Notes: generated from the sequence alone by a model not told the origin. DNA of 64,000 nt from Brassica napus (GCF_020379485.1 NC_063452.1:35983608-36047607), one strand, 5' to 3'. Shown: positions 53,275 to 64,000, numbered from the stretch's first letter. Made by a program: numbers and translations.

Positions 53275-55440
53275 TCAAATCCCCCCTTATTGAATTAATC
53301 ATTTATTCAAATTCTTTCAAATCCCCCCTTATTGGAAAACAAAAATTAAAACATCAACCCTTATAAAAGTTCTATCAAATCCACCCTTATTGAATTAATC
53401 ATTTATTCAAATTCTTTCAAATCCCCCCTTATTGGAGAACAAGGATTTCACTCCTAATATTTATCAAGAGTTATTTGGAATTATTAGGTAATTAGTTTTA
53501 TAGACAAAATTCACCGGAAATAAATACCATCTAATGAGATGGTATTTCAAAATAAATAAATAAAACAATTTTTTTCATCTTCTTCGTCTAATCTACGTCG
53601 TCTGTCTCTTCTTCATTAGCTTTGGTCTTTTGACACTGCCAAGACTAGATATATTTGGGTGTCAATTTTAATTCAATGGAGGAGTACCAAGTGCAGTTAA
53701 CTATGGCGATCAACATCTTATCATGATCCTAGAGAATGCACGTCTCAGCTTGAGTCGATGTGCGGATTGCCCTTGGGTTTGTCGTTAAACTTATGTCACG
53801 TGTAGGATTCAGATCATTTGATTATGAGGATCATGGGTTTAGACGAATCATGAATATCATAAATCTCAAACTTTTTTTTCATCTCTTTGTGTTGCTGTTC
53901 ATATCCAGTTTTGAAACCATCCAAGTTACCACGACAGAAGTGGAGATTCTGCAAATGTATTATATCCGTGCACAGTGTTGAGGAAGTCACAATCGTGTGA
54001 AACAACAACCAAAGTATTCTTCCAGCGACATATACTCCTCTAACCAGAGAACTGCTCTAAGGTTGAGATGGTTGGTGGGTTCATCTAACAACAAAAGAGT
54101 AGGTTGCACAAAGAGAGCTCTGGCTAACGATATTCGCATCCTCCATCCACCACTGAAATGACACCTAGAACTAGGCTAAGCCACCTAAACATCGTCTTAT
54201 GAAACATCAACACCCATGAGTCAAGACCTAGGACACCCGAGCACGTCCATAACTAGATAATAGCATTGCAATAGAATCTAGACCTAGAACGTTTGAACAC
54301 TGGTCCAACATAACTTGTTGCTGAAGGAGAGTCTGGAGTAAGAAATTGCTTCAGATGATACATCATGTGGCACTGAACGGCCGGGTGCGGGTCTCTCAAA
54401 GAGATCACCCGTAAACACATCACCACCAAATGGGAGAAACAAAGACCAAAATAACCATGGAAGAGCAACAATAAAGAACTTTGATTTTTTTTCCATGTAC
54501 AGTCTATTCTTCTGCATGATATGATCACACTTCAGAAGTCTTAAGTGAAACAATTGTTATATACAAATCAAGTTTGGTTTGCACTTTTTTGTATCATTGT
54601 TTGGGCTTTGGTCATGTTTTTGTCCACTTTGTGTTAAAACGTTTTGTATTACTTTTTCAAGTCAATTTTTCATAAATTATATGTTAGTTATTATATTGAT
54701 AATGATTAGAATATATACGGATATGATATGTGTTGAACTAATAAGAACTGTTTAAGATTATCTCTTCTTTAGTTAAACTAAAAATTGCATATATATATAT
54801 ATACCTGAATATCAAACCCCTATAAAAATATACGTGCAGCTCCTTTGCTACTGAGATCATTTATTACTTTTCTGAAAAAATTAAGGTTAGTTTTCTCTAG
54901 TGTTTTGTATGAACTTTTTTTTGCCTTTGCTATTGTTTGTTGCTCCATGTGACCATTAATAAGTAGTTGTATAAAACTTGCTTTGACGTTGAATAATACG
55001 ATTGATGTCGATTATTTTTTGTTTTCTCTACTGTATTGTATGATTTTTTTTTTGCCTTTGCTATTGTGTGTCTTGTTTTTCTCCATGTTACCATTAATAA
55101 ATAAGTATATACTTTGACGTTGAATGATATGATCGTGTTTGACGTTTTTTTTTTTTTTTCTCTAATGCTTGTATGACATCTTTTAACATTATTGAACGTT
55201 TGGCTAATCTATCTTAGATGGGAGATACACATGATGATATAACCATCCTTCACAAGCTTCTTATGTTTTGGCCCGAATTGGCCAGATATCTTTGGAAATG
55301 TTTTTTATTTTATTTTAAATGTCTAGCAAATCCCTCATCAAAACCTTAAAATCCAAATAGATTCATCTAAATCCCATCTAAATCCCACCATATATGAAAT
55401 CTCTAGTATTTTTTCAAATCCTTAGTACAATAAGCCCCCC
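53275..55440. mobile_element. Second PIF/Harbinger-like copy, left end rearranged
   Basis: Collinear with the interior of 46987-49134 and keeps the right inverted repeat (55413-55440) next to TAA. The left terminal repeat is absent; instead a segment beginning TCAAATCCCCCCTTATTGAA is present twice (53276 and about 53370), separated by array-like sequence. It cannot be mobilised without the left end. Confidence 0.75.
53860..54160 (-). pseudogene. Captured ABCF ATPase fragment, second copy
   Basis: Same fragment as 47553-47867, with the same frame break plus small changes (e.g. loss of nine bases that encode 'HDQ'). It was duplicated together with its PIF-like carrier and not captured independently. 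Confidence 0.75.
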
Positions 55441-55995
55441 TAAATAATTTGATATCAAAATTTGAAAATTTGAAATCTAAATTTTTTATTTGAATATTGT
55501 TGTTGTGTGATTGACTAAAATATTAAAATAATAAAATTTAAATGAGAATCATTCTTTTGTTTTGTATTTTTCTTGTTTATTATTTGGTGGTTTAATTATA
55601 GTTTGTAAATGTATAATTTCAAATGTAGTATATAGTTTAGAGTATTTTATTTAATTTATAAAAATTATAATTTATTTAAAAATTAAGATTTAATGTTTTA
55701 TTGTATAGGTTACTATGAGGTATGTGGTTTAGGGTCTAGGGTTATAGGGTCAATATTTAGAATTAAGTATATGGTTTGAGTTTTAGAAAATACTTAGCTT
55801 AAGTTTGAAATTTATATTAAAAGTTTGAAAGTATTAGATTTATGACTTTGTATGTAGTGTTTAAGTTTAGGGTTTATGCATTATATTTAGGGTGTAGATT
55901 TAAGATTTAATGTTTGATGTTTAGAATTTAAATTTGAAATTATATTTTTTAAATCACTAAGTTTAGATTGAAGTTCTATTACGAGTAGATTAAAG
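55441..55995. repeat. AT-rich block, copy 3
   Basis: Follows the second PIF copy; starts TAAATAATTTGATATC like the other blocks. No gene. Confidence 0.75.
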
Positions 55996-57862
55996 TTTAA
56001 AAATGGAGAAATTACATGTTTACCACTTTCATGCTACAATTTTTCATTTTTACCACCACTAAAGAGACATTTTCAAAAATACATGGGAAATTGCCAAAAA
56101 TACTATTTTCAAGGTACCACTTTTCATGTTTACATTAACCACTTTTATTCTCATCTTTAATGATTGGTAAAAGACGTTTATAACCTTTTGATTACCTTTC
56201 ACAAAAAAAAAACATATGGTTAACTAATTTAAATTTAAAACATCAACTCTAAACCTTAAATCATCAACTTTAAACTCTAAACCATGAAACATCAACTCTA
56301 AACCCTAAACCCCGAAACATCAACTCTAAACCCTAAACCCTAAACCCTAAAACTTCAAATCTAAACCCTAAAACATCAATTCTAAACTCTAAACTCTAAA
56401 CGTAAACCCTAAACCCTAAATCGAAACTTAAAACATCAACTTTAAACCTTAAATCATCAACTCTAAACCCTAAACTCTGAAACATCAACTCTAAACCCTA
56501 AACCTTAAAATCAAAACCCTAAACATCAACTTTAAACCCTAAACGTAAACCCTAAACCCTAAACCTTATATTTTTCTGAAATTCGAACCCTAAACCATAA
56601 ACCTTCAAATCTAAACCCTAAAACATCAACTCTAAACCCTAAACGTAAACCCTAAACGCTAAATCTTCAAATCTAAACCATAAAACATCAACTCTAGGGT
56701 TTTAGGGTTTAGGGTTTAGGGTTAATTTTTTAGGGTTTAAGGTTTAGAGTTTAATTTTTAGGGTTTAGGGTTTAGTGTTGATAGTTTATGGTTTAGTGTT
56801 GATGGTTTAGTGTTTAGAGTTGAAATTTAAGGTTTAAGGTTTAGAGTTGATGTTTTAGGGTTTAGAGTTGAAGTTTTAGGGTTTAGGGTTTAGAGTTGAT
56901 GTTTTAGGGTTTAGAGTTGAAGGTTTAGGGTTTAGGATCTAGAGTTGATGTTTCGGGGTTTAGAGATTAGAGTTGATGTTTCAGGGTTTAGGGTTTATTT
57001 CAAAAAAAAAAATAGGGTTTAGGATTGATGGTTTAGGGTTTAGGGTTCGTATTTCAAAAAAATAGGGTTTAGGATTGATTGTTTAGGGTTTAGAGTTGAG
57101 TTTTAGGGTTTAGGGTTTGAATTTCGAAATAGTATAATTCAGAAAAATATTAAAAAATTATTTTTTTATTCTTTTAAATTTTTATTTATTTAAATATTTA
57201 TTTATTATATATATAAAGAACATGGGCATAAAAGTCTTTTGCCACTTAATGAAGAAGATATTTTTGAAAATGTACCTTTAGTGGTTGTATAAATGAAAAG
57301 TGGTAGCAGTGGTAAACATGTAATTTCTCCAAAATACATTCTTCATTAAGTGGCAAAAGACTTTTATGCCATTGTTCTTTATATATATATTAAATAAATA
57401 AAAAATCTAAAAAAAATAAAAAATAATTTTTTTCAAATTATACTATTTCGAAATTCAAACCCTAAACCCTAAAACTCAACTCTAAACCCTAAACCATCAA
57501 TCCCAAACACTATTTTTTTAAAAAAATTCAAACCCTAAACCCTAAATCATCAATCCTAAACCCTATACTTTTTCTGAAATACGTACCCTAAACCCCGAAA
57601 CATCAACTTTAAACCCTAAACCCCAAAATATCAACTCTAAACCCTAAACCCCGAAACATCAACTCTAAACCCTAAACCCTAAACCTTCAACTCTAAACCC
57701 TAAAACATCAACTCTAAACCCTAAACCCTAAACCTCAACTCTAAACCCTAAACCCTAAACCCTAAACTCTAAACCCTAAATCCTAAACCCTAAACCCTAA
57801 ATTCTAAACCCTTAAACCCTAGAGTTGATGTTTTAGGGTTTAGATTCGAAGATTTAGGGTTT
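55996..57862. repeat. Mirrored telomere-like arrays, copy 3
   Basis: Same plan as 49561-51490: left border, CCCTAAA units (56240-56690), inversion at about 56695 to TTTAGGG units (to 57125), inverted border (57280-57330), then CCCTAAA units (57455-57820) and a short return to TTTAGGG before block C. Confidence 0.85.
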
Positions 57863-58656
57863 ACCTGCAACTTTTGCAGTAAAATTCCACCCTTCAGCAT
57901 CTTTGATCACCATTGTAGCAAACTCACAACGCTTCCTGCAGAAAATATCAAAACAAAAAAAAAAGACCATGACTAAACTAAGAATATGGTACACAGAACT
58001 TGACAGTGATTAATGGACATTACACATCAGATTGCAGTGACATCTTAATTAAGATCAAGAAGCTAGGAGTAAAGCAAGATATTCACATAGCTTTTCTCAA
58101 TCAAAGTTGAAATCTTTTTAGTAATCCAAAAACACATCATAATCACTCTTATATATGATTTAACTTCAGAGAGTGAGAGACAGAGAGGTGACCAGTGGTG
58201 ATTTATTCTGGCTGGAACAAAGAACACACGGTTCTGAGAAGCGATATGGTGGTGACGAGCGATGGTGGTGGTCGTGACGAGCGATGTGGTGGTGGTTGTG
58301 GTGGTTGTGACGAGCGACGGTGTCAAAAAGAGGGTGGTCGTGAGGCTTCAATCGACCTTCTCTATTCTCTCCGTCTCTCTAGTTTCTCTGATTCAACGAG
58401 ATCTGTTCAGATGTGATAAAGATAATTAAAAAAGAAAAATAAAAAATAACAATTAACCTCAAGTGTTGATTCAATCATCCAAGAGTTCAAATTGGTGATC
58501 CATGCCATAAATAATCCTAACCAATAGAAAAAAAGGTGAGGATAGATAGAAGATTGATTTTGGGCCTTTGATCCAAATCAATCAATGGTTCAAAAAAAAA
58601 CAATACAAATTGTTTTTTATATATTTATAGTTATTACAAAAAAAATATCTAAACAT
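57863..58656 (-). pseudogene. Gene-fragment block F, copy C
   Basis: Third copy of the block; the exon-like piece again encodes a segment like 'DAEGWNFTAKV' on the minus strand, but with changes (CTTTGATCACC). It is followed by an unoccupied PIF site at 58657-58659. Confidence 0.7.
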
Positions 58657-59076
58657 TAAATAATTTGATATCAAAATTTGAAAATTTGAAATCTAAATTT
58701 TTTATTTGAATATTGTTGTTGTGTGATTGACTAAAATATTTAAATAATAAATTTTAAATGAGAATCTTTCTTTTGTTTTATATTTTCTTGTTTATTATTT
58801 GGTGGTTTTATTATAGTTTGTAAATGTATAATTTGAAATGTAGTATATAGTTTAGAGTATTTTATTTAATTTATAAAAATTATAATTTATTTAAAAATTA
58901 TAATTTATTTAAAAATTAAAATTTAATATTTTATTGTATAGGTTACTATGAGATATGTGGTTTAGGGTCTAGGGTTACATGGTCAATATTTATAATTAAG
59001 TATATGGTTTGAGTTTTAGAAAATACTTAGCTTAAGTTTGAAATTTATATTAAAAGTTTGAAAGTATTAGATTTAT
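58657..59076. repeat. AT-rich block, copy 4 (truncated)
   Basis: Ends abruptly at about 59076 within GTATTAGATTTATG, where copies 1-3 continue into the telomere-like array. Marks the right end of the array. Confidence 0.7.
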
Positions 59077-59790
59077 GTAAACTCTCCTACATATGATTTA
59101 TTGATCAGCCAGATGGAATTAAATCCCTCACACATTCCATTCTCAATCTACAATCTAAAAAATTTAAGAAAAAAATAGCACAATAGCTTCGGTCTGAATC
59201 AGGCAATTTCGATTTCGGACACAAATCCTAAAGAGACAGAGAGTGAAGAGAATCTTGTTTGATTCCCAAAACTCCAGGAGACATTCAAACAAAAACACAA
59301 AAGAGCGAAGGAGATTCATACGAGATGGCTAGCACAAAGAGTATTCAGTGACCTGCGAGCCAGGATCAACTGATGTAGCTCCCAAATTCGATTTACGGTC
59401 ATTTCTTCTTCTTAACTGCGATCGACGAGAGACAAATTGGTGGAGAGTGATTCTTCGTCAGCTAACTACTGGCCAGGTTCGCGAAGAACTGAGCAATCCC
59501 ATGAGTCTCAATAACCATGGAGCTTATACAATAACCCAGCTCTGAGAAGAGGATGAACGTGACGGTAGTGGTCGCGACTCCGGTGAAGACACCAGCGAAG
59601 ACAAATATGAGAAGCGATGGTGGTGGAGGTGGTGACGAGCGATGGCGGATGTGAGAGATGGTGACCGAAACCGAACCGAAACCGAACCGAAACAGAAATC
59701 TCATAAGTACCAATTGGGTATAAGAATGATTTATCCCATATACCCAGAACCGAATGGTTCCTATCCGAAACCGAACCGAATACCCAGGGC
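59077..59790 (-). pseudogene. Unidentified gene-like fragments
   Basis: On the minus strand 59462-59600 reads 'FAGVFTGVATTTVTFILFSE' and 'MVIETHGIAQFFANLAS', a plausible hydrophobic exon ending before an intron-like border. A GGTGGT segment like that of block F is at 59610-59645, and CCGAAACCGAACC repeats at 59665-59790. I do not recognise the parent gene. Confidence 0.35.
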
Positions 59791-60394
59791 TAATGGTGAG
59801 TAATGAGATTATTGAACTCACCCACTGATGCTTACACAGAGCTGTGAAAAATAATTTGTAGTATATCTTTAGTACTATTGGCAATTAGTAAGTCTAGAAT
59901 GGTGTTAAAGAGTGGTTAGATAACAAACAAAAATCTATTAGTTCATTATCTCTTTTTTGACTCAATAAAACTTTTTGAAAAACATTTTAATAAGACTCAT
60001 AAATAAATAACTATCAGTAAACCTCCCCCCAGACTTAAACTACACTATCCCGAGTGTAAATTCAGTCGGAGTTATGGTGATAACTAAATCATAAAGACTC
60101 AATGTAACAAGTTAGAACGATATACCAGACTGGAATGGATGTCGACCGATGTAGGGATGTTGATATCGGTCGCGGCAGGTTAGGCAATGTCGATCGATGT
60201 CGACAGCTTCTCGTCGGTCGATACGCACAGCAATCGTCTACTTGGATCTCTTTGTTTTTTTTATGACATGCAATAATTAAAAACCAACATAAATAGTATA
60301 TCAATAAAAACTAAATAAATATTACCTAATAGTGGGTTGCCTCCCACTCAGCGCTTTGTTATAGTCATTTAGCTTGACTTTGGAGGTGATTAAG
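59791..60394 (-). mobile_element. 3' spacer of the minus-strand Athila-like element
   Basis: Read on the minus strand: hairpin AGTGGG/CCCACT at 60331-60348, TCGATCGA-type motifs (60135-60225), a purine tract (60023-60031 as CCTCCCCCC on +), and then sequence like 18045-18200. It is cut at about 59790 before any LTR is reached. Confidence 0.55.
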
Positions 60395-61385
60395 CTAGTA
60401 ATTTTGAGCACTAGGATTTGTTGGAAAACAAGTATCCATCTCTTCTTTGCGCTTGTTGAACCATGTACCAGTGAAGTCTCTCATTGCTTCATCCCATCTA
60501 CGCCATTTTTCTTTCATTGTTGCAGTTGTGTTTTCCTTCCTCTGCAATCTTTCTTCAAGACTCTCAAGGTTGAACTGATGTTTTCTAAGTGTGGCGTAAG
60601 TGTCAGCTGAGAGATATCTCCTCTCCATGGTAATGTGTGTCGGACATGTCTGATGTCATCTTTGGTACTAGCCGGCCTCGGTTTGTAGCGTCGGCGACCG
60701 ATGATCGCTTATGAATGTCGGTCAATTTGTTGTTACGTCTGTCGATCGATGACGATGCTTCTGGTCGACGGGCAATGTAACTCTGAATCTCCGCCAATTC
60801 CCCTTGCATAGCTTCAATCTTGGAAGTCAAAGCACTAATGTTAAGATCCATTGGGAAATAGATGTCATCACATCTCCCATCAAGCCTCTCTTCTGTAGTT
60901 TCCAGAGCTCTATAAATCCCTTATACCAACTGATCTATCTCTTCCCTGGTGTGAAAGTTTTGTTGAGACTTCATCGTATGTGGGCGTGGTGGATTGTCGG
61001 CGACCTATGTTTGCATCTGGTTGTCGATCGATGTGCGTTGACGAACGTCGATCGATGTCTGTTGATCCCTGTCGATCGATGACGATCGAGCAACGTCAGT
61101 AGCATGTTGAATTCTGGCTATGTCTTGCTTCATCTCCTCCATGCAAGTAGTTAGCCAACTGATACTATCGTTCAATGGATAGTAGACAACATTAACTTTC
61201 TTCTGGAAAGCTTCTTTTTTCTTTTCTTGTTCTCCACAGACTCCATAGAACATCTCATTGATCTCGTCCTTGGTGTAGATCTCTGGTACCAGCTTTGTCT
61301 GTGTGAATGAGCTAGCATGTTCAGGAAGACATATGTAGCTTGGCTCATCTCTCGAAGCTCTCTCCAGAATTCTTTTGATATTCAT
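60395..61385 (-). pseudogene. Athila-like internal ORF (three broken frames)
   Basis: Frames 61385-61005, 60851-60603 and 60628-60395 follow one another and together resemble 1561-4279 on the + strand. Recognisable segments are 'PSYICLPEHASSF', 'YYPLNDSISWLTTCMEEMK', several SID(R/V) repeats from TCGATCGA motifs, and 'MRDFTGTWFNKRKEEMDTC' at the end. The sequence between 60851 and 61005 is also coding-like but interrupted. No known domain. Confidence 0.5.
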
Positions 61386-61438
61386 GTTGTGAAGACGAAT
61401 GGTGTTTCCATCTAGATGTCTAGCGTATTCCTGTTCAT

Positions 61439-61831
61439 CTATGTAGACTCCATACTGATCCTTCTCTTCCCAGTAGAATTTCCTGGTACCGTGGGAATCA
61501 AAGGCTCTTCTGCCGAATTCTGGCTGTCTGTCGACCGATATTGGGACGTCAACGTCGATCGATGTCGTAGGATGGATGTTGTTCGATGGGCGATTCTCCC
61601 TATCGATTCATTCTTGAATCTCTCTGTCGACCGCTGTGCGTCTGTCTGTTTCACTGATTCGGCTGAAACGAGTTCCCTTTCCACAGGCTTCTGCAAGAAG
61701 TGAATCTGGTCCACTTGTGCCTGAATCTCTGGTCGTAGAGGGAGAAATTTGGGGACCAGAATTCCTTTCTTTATGTATTCTTCATCATACGGATCATCAG
61801 GGGTCTTAGGTGGTGCATCGTTTACTGCCAT
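61439..61831 (-). CDS. Athila-like ORF between protease and 3' ORF
   Basis: 130 codons. Begins 'AVNDAPPKTPDDPYDEEYIK', then 'LVPKFLPLRPEIQAQVDQIH'. The C-terminal half is built from TCGATCGAC-related repeats (ILRHRSTLTSQYRSTDS). Overlaps the end of the protease frame by 10 bp. Function unknown; repeated element product. Confidence 0.4.
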   Translation of the reverse strand: MAVNDAPPKTPDDPYDEEYIKKGILVPKFLPLRPEIQAQVDQIHFLQKPVERELVSAESVKQTDAQRSTERFKNESIGRIAHRTTSILRHRSTLTSQYRSTDSQNSAEEPLIPTVPGNSTGKRRISMEST

Positions 61832-62709
61832 GATGGGATTGTAGTAGTCGTTCTCCCAATCATCTGGACGACTATCGACCGATTCGTCGTGGGATTATCG
61901 GTCGATTTCTGATTGCCACTGTCGATCGATGTTGCAGTGTGAGTTTCGATCGACGCCGAGTATTCTGTCTCGTATTCCACTCCACAGTGGCAGGCTGCAA
62001 TGATTCCTGGATCATTGATTCTTCTGGAGGACATATGTGGGTTCTTGACTGGAATGGGGTCGTAGTGGGCATTAGGATCTATGAGTGTTGGACACAACTG
62101 GTTGGTTTGCAAGTTGCACACTGCTCCCACTGTTGACAAGAAAGCTCTCCCAAGTAGTAGAGAAGAGTTCCAGTTTAGCTTGATGTCCAAGACATGGAAA
62201 TCAACTGGAACTAGGGCATTACCAATCTGCACCTCTAGGTCTCTCACAATTCCTCATGAGTTCCTCTGGGAACAATGCACAAAAGTGAACAATTCCTGCG
62301 AATGCTCCACCTGCAGACCCAGATGGTCTGCCATAACGCTAGGTGGGATGCTGACTAATGCTCCTGTTTTGCACAAGGCATGTGGAAATTCAATACCCTT
62401 CACCGTGCATGGTATTGCAAATTGCCCAGGATCACTCTTCTTCTTCAATGTAATCCTCATCCGTAACTTTACTCTAGCTGCACATAACATTCTCTTGATG
62501 TCTTCTTCTTTCTCCCATGTTTCTCTAAAGAACATCCACAATCTGTGGGTATAATAGGCCTCTTCGAATGGCTTATGTAGAGGAATCCTGATAACTCTCT
62601 TTCGGAAATTTTCTTTTTCCTTTTCATTAGCCCCCCTCTTCAGATGTTTCGCCACTTTTTCCTTTCTTCTCCTTAGGGTTCTTCCAGTAGGAACCCTATC
62701 CCCTTCCAT
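61822..62709 (-). pseudogene. Athila-like protease region with lost catalytic Asp
   Basis: Two frames: 62709-62254 and 62247-61822, broken at about 62250 by a stop/frame change. The first matches 19928-20370 ('RRTLRRRKEKVAKHLKRG', 'KPFEEAYYTHRLWMFFRE'), but the active-site loop reads 'LCKTGALVSIPP': the Asp of DTG is Lys. The second frame carries 'SSLLLGRAFLSTVGAVCNLQ'. The protease must be inactive. The region downstream encodes SID repeats and then the ORF at 61439. Confidence 0.75.
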
Positions 62710-63029
62710 AGGATCTTTTCCCTCAACTGAAGGTGTCCTGACGGTCTCTGGTGGTTTTTTGAAGGTTTGGGTTTGGGTCTGAGTGCATTAAGACGTGCAA
62801 CATCTATCTTTGGAATCTGCACTCGGTAGGTAATAGGTGCTTGTCGATCGATAGGTGCTGGAGGTTGTCGATCGATGTCAACATCTTTTTGTCGATCGAT
62901 GGTGGTAACATCACGTCGAGCGATTCTGACATTATCAGGGTTGGGTGGATGTGGGTGTTTTGCTGCGAACTCGTCGTGAGTCAGAATCCTCACGGCATTG
63001 CAAGATGCGGTTGACTCCGTTGGTGTCAT
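62673..63029 (-). CDS. Athila-like Gag-protease linker ORF
   Basis: 118 codons with 'MTPTESTASCNAVRILTHDE', a run of (I)DRQ repeats produced by TCGATCGA motifs, and 'YRVQIPKIDVARLNALRPKP', which matches the + strand fragment near 19810. Probably part of the gag-protease polyprotein separated by frame breaks. No domain. Confidence 0.4.
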   Translation of the reverse strand: MTPTESTASCNAVRILTHDEFAAKHPHPPNPDNVRIARRDVTTIDRQKDVDIDRQPPAPIDRQAPITYRVQIPKIDVARLNALRPKPKPSKNHQRPSGHLQLREKILWKGIGFLLEEP

Positions 63030-63188
63030 CGGTCGATGCTCTGGAGATCCTATTAATCGATTTGGACTGGGCGACGTCGATCGATGTTTGAAGTCTGGCG
63101 TCGATCGACACCAATGCGATCAGCCGAAACTCATCAAACTTTCTACTTCGAAATCTCCTTCTTGCAGCTTCTCTTCCTTCACCACTTG

Positions 63189-63998
63189 CTAGAAATCATC
63201 CTCAATGATATCATTCACGTGGTGTTTCATCACATCATCCCCTACCCCTCTTGTCGAGGCTTTCTGCCTCTTGACAGCATCTCCTGTCCGTACAACCTGC
63301 ATCTCCAACTTCTTCACATGAGTGCTCAAAGTCTCAAACTTTGTGTTCAGGTTGGTGTAGACAGAATCAATCTTCCCATTGAAGTCCACTGTCATTCGCT
63401 GCTGTGTCTCAAGAACCCTATCAAGCATCTCTTCAATCTTGCTCTCTTGAGTAGGCGTCGATGGCTTCTGGTAGTAGGAATTTTCATAATTCCTGTTGTT
63501 ACTGTAGGGTTTCTGGTACTGCGAACTCTGGTTGAAATTACCCCTATTTCCATAGGAATTTCTGTTTCCACCCTCGTTTCCAGAACTTTGGAATCCAGTT
63601 CCACCAATATAGTTCACTTCTTCTTCTTCCTCTGCTCTACCCTCTGTGTCTACAGCTTCTACATCTTCAACCAAACAGACATGCTTCCTAAGAAGCTTGT
63701 GAACACTATCCAGCTTTGCCTTCACCTTATCCATCTGATCATTCCCAAGGATGGTGGCAGACTTTTTCCTCTCAAAATCTGTATTCTTGATGTTGTTGCT
63801 AGATGCTAGGTTTTCAATAACCTTCACTGCCTCTTCTGGATTCTTGGTGTTGAAGTTCCCATTGCTGGAAGCATCTAGAGCCACCTGATACTGCACCGCG
63901 ATGCCTCTGTAAAAAGTACTGAGTAGTTGTACTTCATTGAATCCATGGTGTGGACAGTCTCTCTGATAAGACTTGAATCTGATCCAAGAGCTTCTGAA
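63189..63998 (-). CDS. Athila-like Gag, C-terminal part (runs off the window)
   Basis: The open frame continues to the window end beyond the first internal Met at 63896; the region at 63900-63998 reads 'WIRFKSYQRDCPHHGFNEVQ', then 'LLSTFYRGIAVQYQVALDAS', the conserved capsid C-terminal part. An Asn/Tyr/Gly-rich segment follows (63470-63600), then a probable coiled coil ('IEEMLDRVLETQQRMTVDFN', 'NLNTKFETLSTHVKKLEMQV'). It ends with a stop at 63189-63191. Structural protein of the element; incomplete at the N terminus. Confidence 0.7.
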   Translation of the reverse strand, partial: FRSSWIRFKSYQRDCPHHGFNEVQLLSTFYRGIAVQYQVALDASSNGNFNTKNPEEAVKVIENLASSNNIKNTDFERKKSATILGNDQMDKVKAKLDSVHKLLRKHVCLVEDVEAVDTEGRAEEEEEVNYIGGTGFQSSGNEGGNRNSYGNRGNFNQSSQYQKPYSNNRNYENSYYQKPSTPTQESKIEEMLDRVLETQQRMTVDFNGKIDSVYTNLNTKFETLSTHVKKLEMQVVRTGDAVKRQKASTRGVGDDVMKHHVNDIIEDDF

Positions 63999-64000
63999 TG

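Noticed and set aside
49795..57825. A genuine chromosome end or telomere
   Set aside because: The units are degenerate, switch strand several times and are embedded in a duplicated transposon-rich array.

Overview
The window is plant nuclear DNA, almost certainly from a crucifer (Brassicaceae, probably Brassica or a close relative). Evidence: the only intact cellular gene closely resembles Arabidopsis At5g50170; plant-type TTTAGGG repeats are present; and the rest is a nest of plant transposable elements (Athila-like and Tat-lineage Ty3/gypsy, Ty1/copia, LINE, Helitron, Mutator-like, PIF/Harbinger). No rRNA, tRNA or prokaryotic feature was seen.

Layout. 1-20916: Athila-like LTR retrotransposon debris on the + strand, rich in TCGATCGAC motifs. 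It is interrupted by a truncated copia element (2173-4039, TSD CCTTG), by a 9.66-kb Tat-lineage gypsy element on the - strand (7390-17046, matching 505-bp LTRs, TSD ATATG), and by another gypsy LTR (from 18880). 21718-22706: 5'-truncated LINE with a 15-bp TSD. 23031-27304: the one clear host gene, a nine-exon C2/GRAM/VASt protein on the - strand with an unbroken frame of about 1023 codons. 27305-29273: AT-rich flank with a foldback element. 29274-36636: two - strand Athila-like LTR pieces around a decayed + strand Tat protease/RT fragment; one LTR is split by a 3.09-kb Helitron (29469-32556).

37120-46080 is a complete-looking 8961-bp Mutator-like element (MULE) of the KAONASHI type, with 9-bp TSDs, weak terminal inverted repeats, a ULP1-like (C48 peptidase) gene on + and a mudrA transposase gene on -, in convergent arrangement. 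It is saturated with dozens of AAGTCGTC/AAGTCTTC motifs on both strands, in introns, flanks and between the genes. This is the most unusual structure in the window.

46081-59076 is a degenerate tandem array built from three blocks: a gene-fragment block, an AT-rich block, and mirrored telomere-like (CCCTAAA/TTTAGGG) arrays. One unit holds a 2148-bp PIF/Harbinger-like element carrying a captured ABCF-type ATPase fragment; sibling units preserve the empty insertion site. 59077-59790 has further unidentified fragments. 59790-64000 is the internal region of another Athila-like element on the - strand, with gag, a protease whose catalytic Asp is Lys, and no RT or integrase.

The genes do not form a pathway. 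The window is one conserved gene in a strongly layered repeat landscape, and several insertions can be ordered in time from target-site duplications and from reading frames that stay open across the insertion points.
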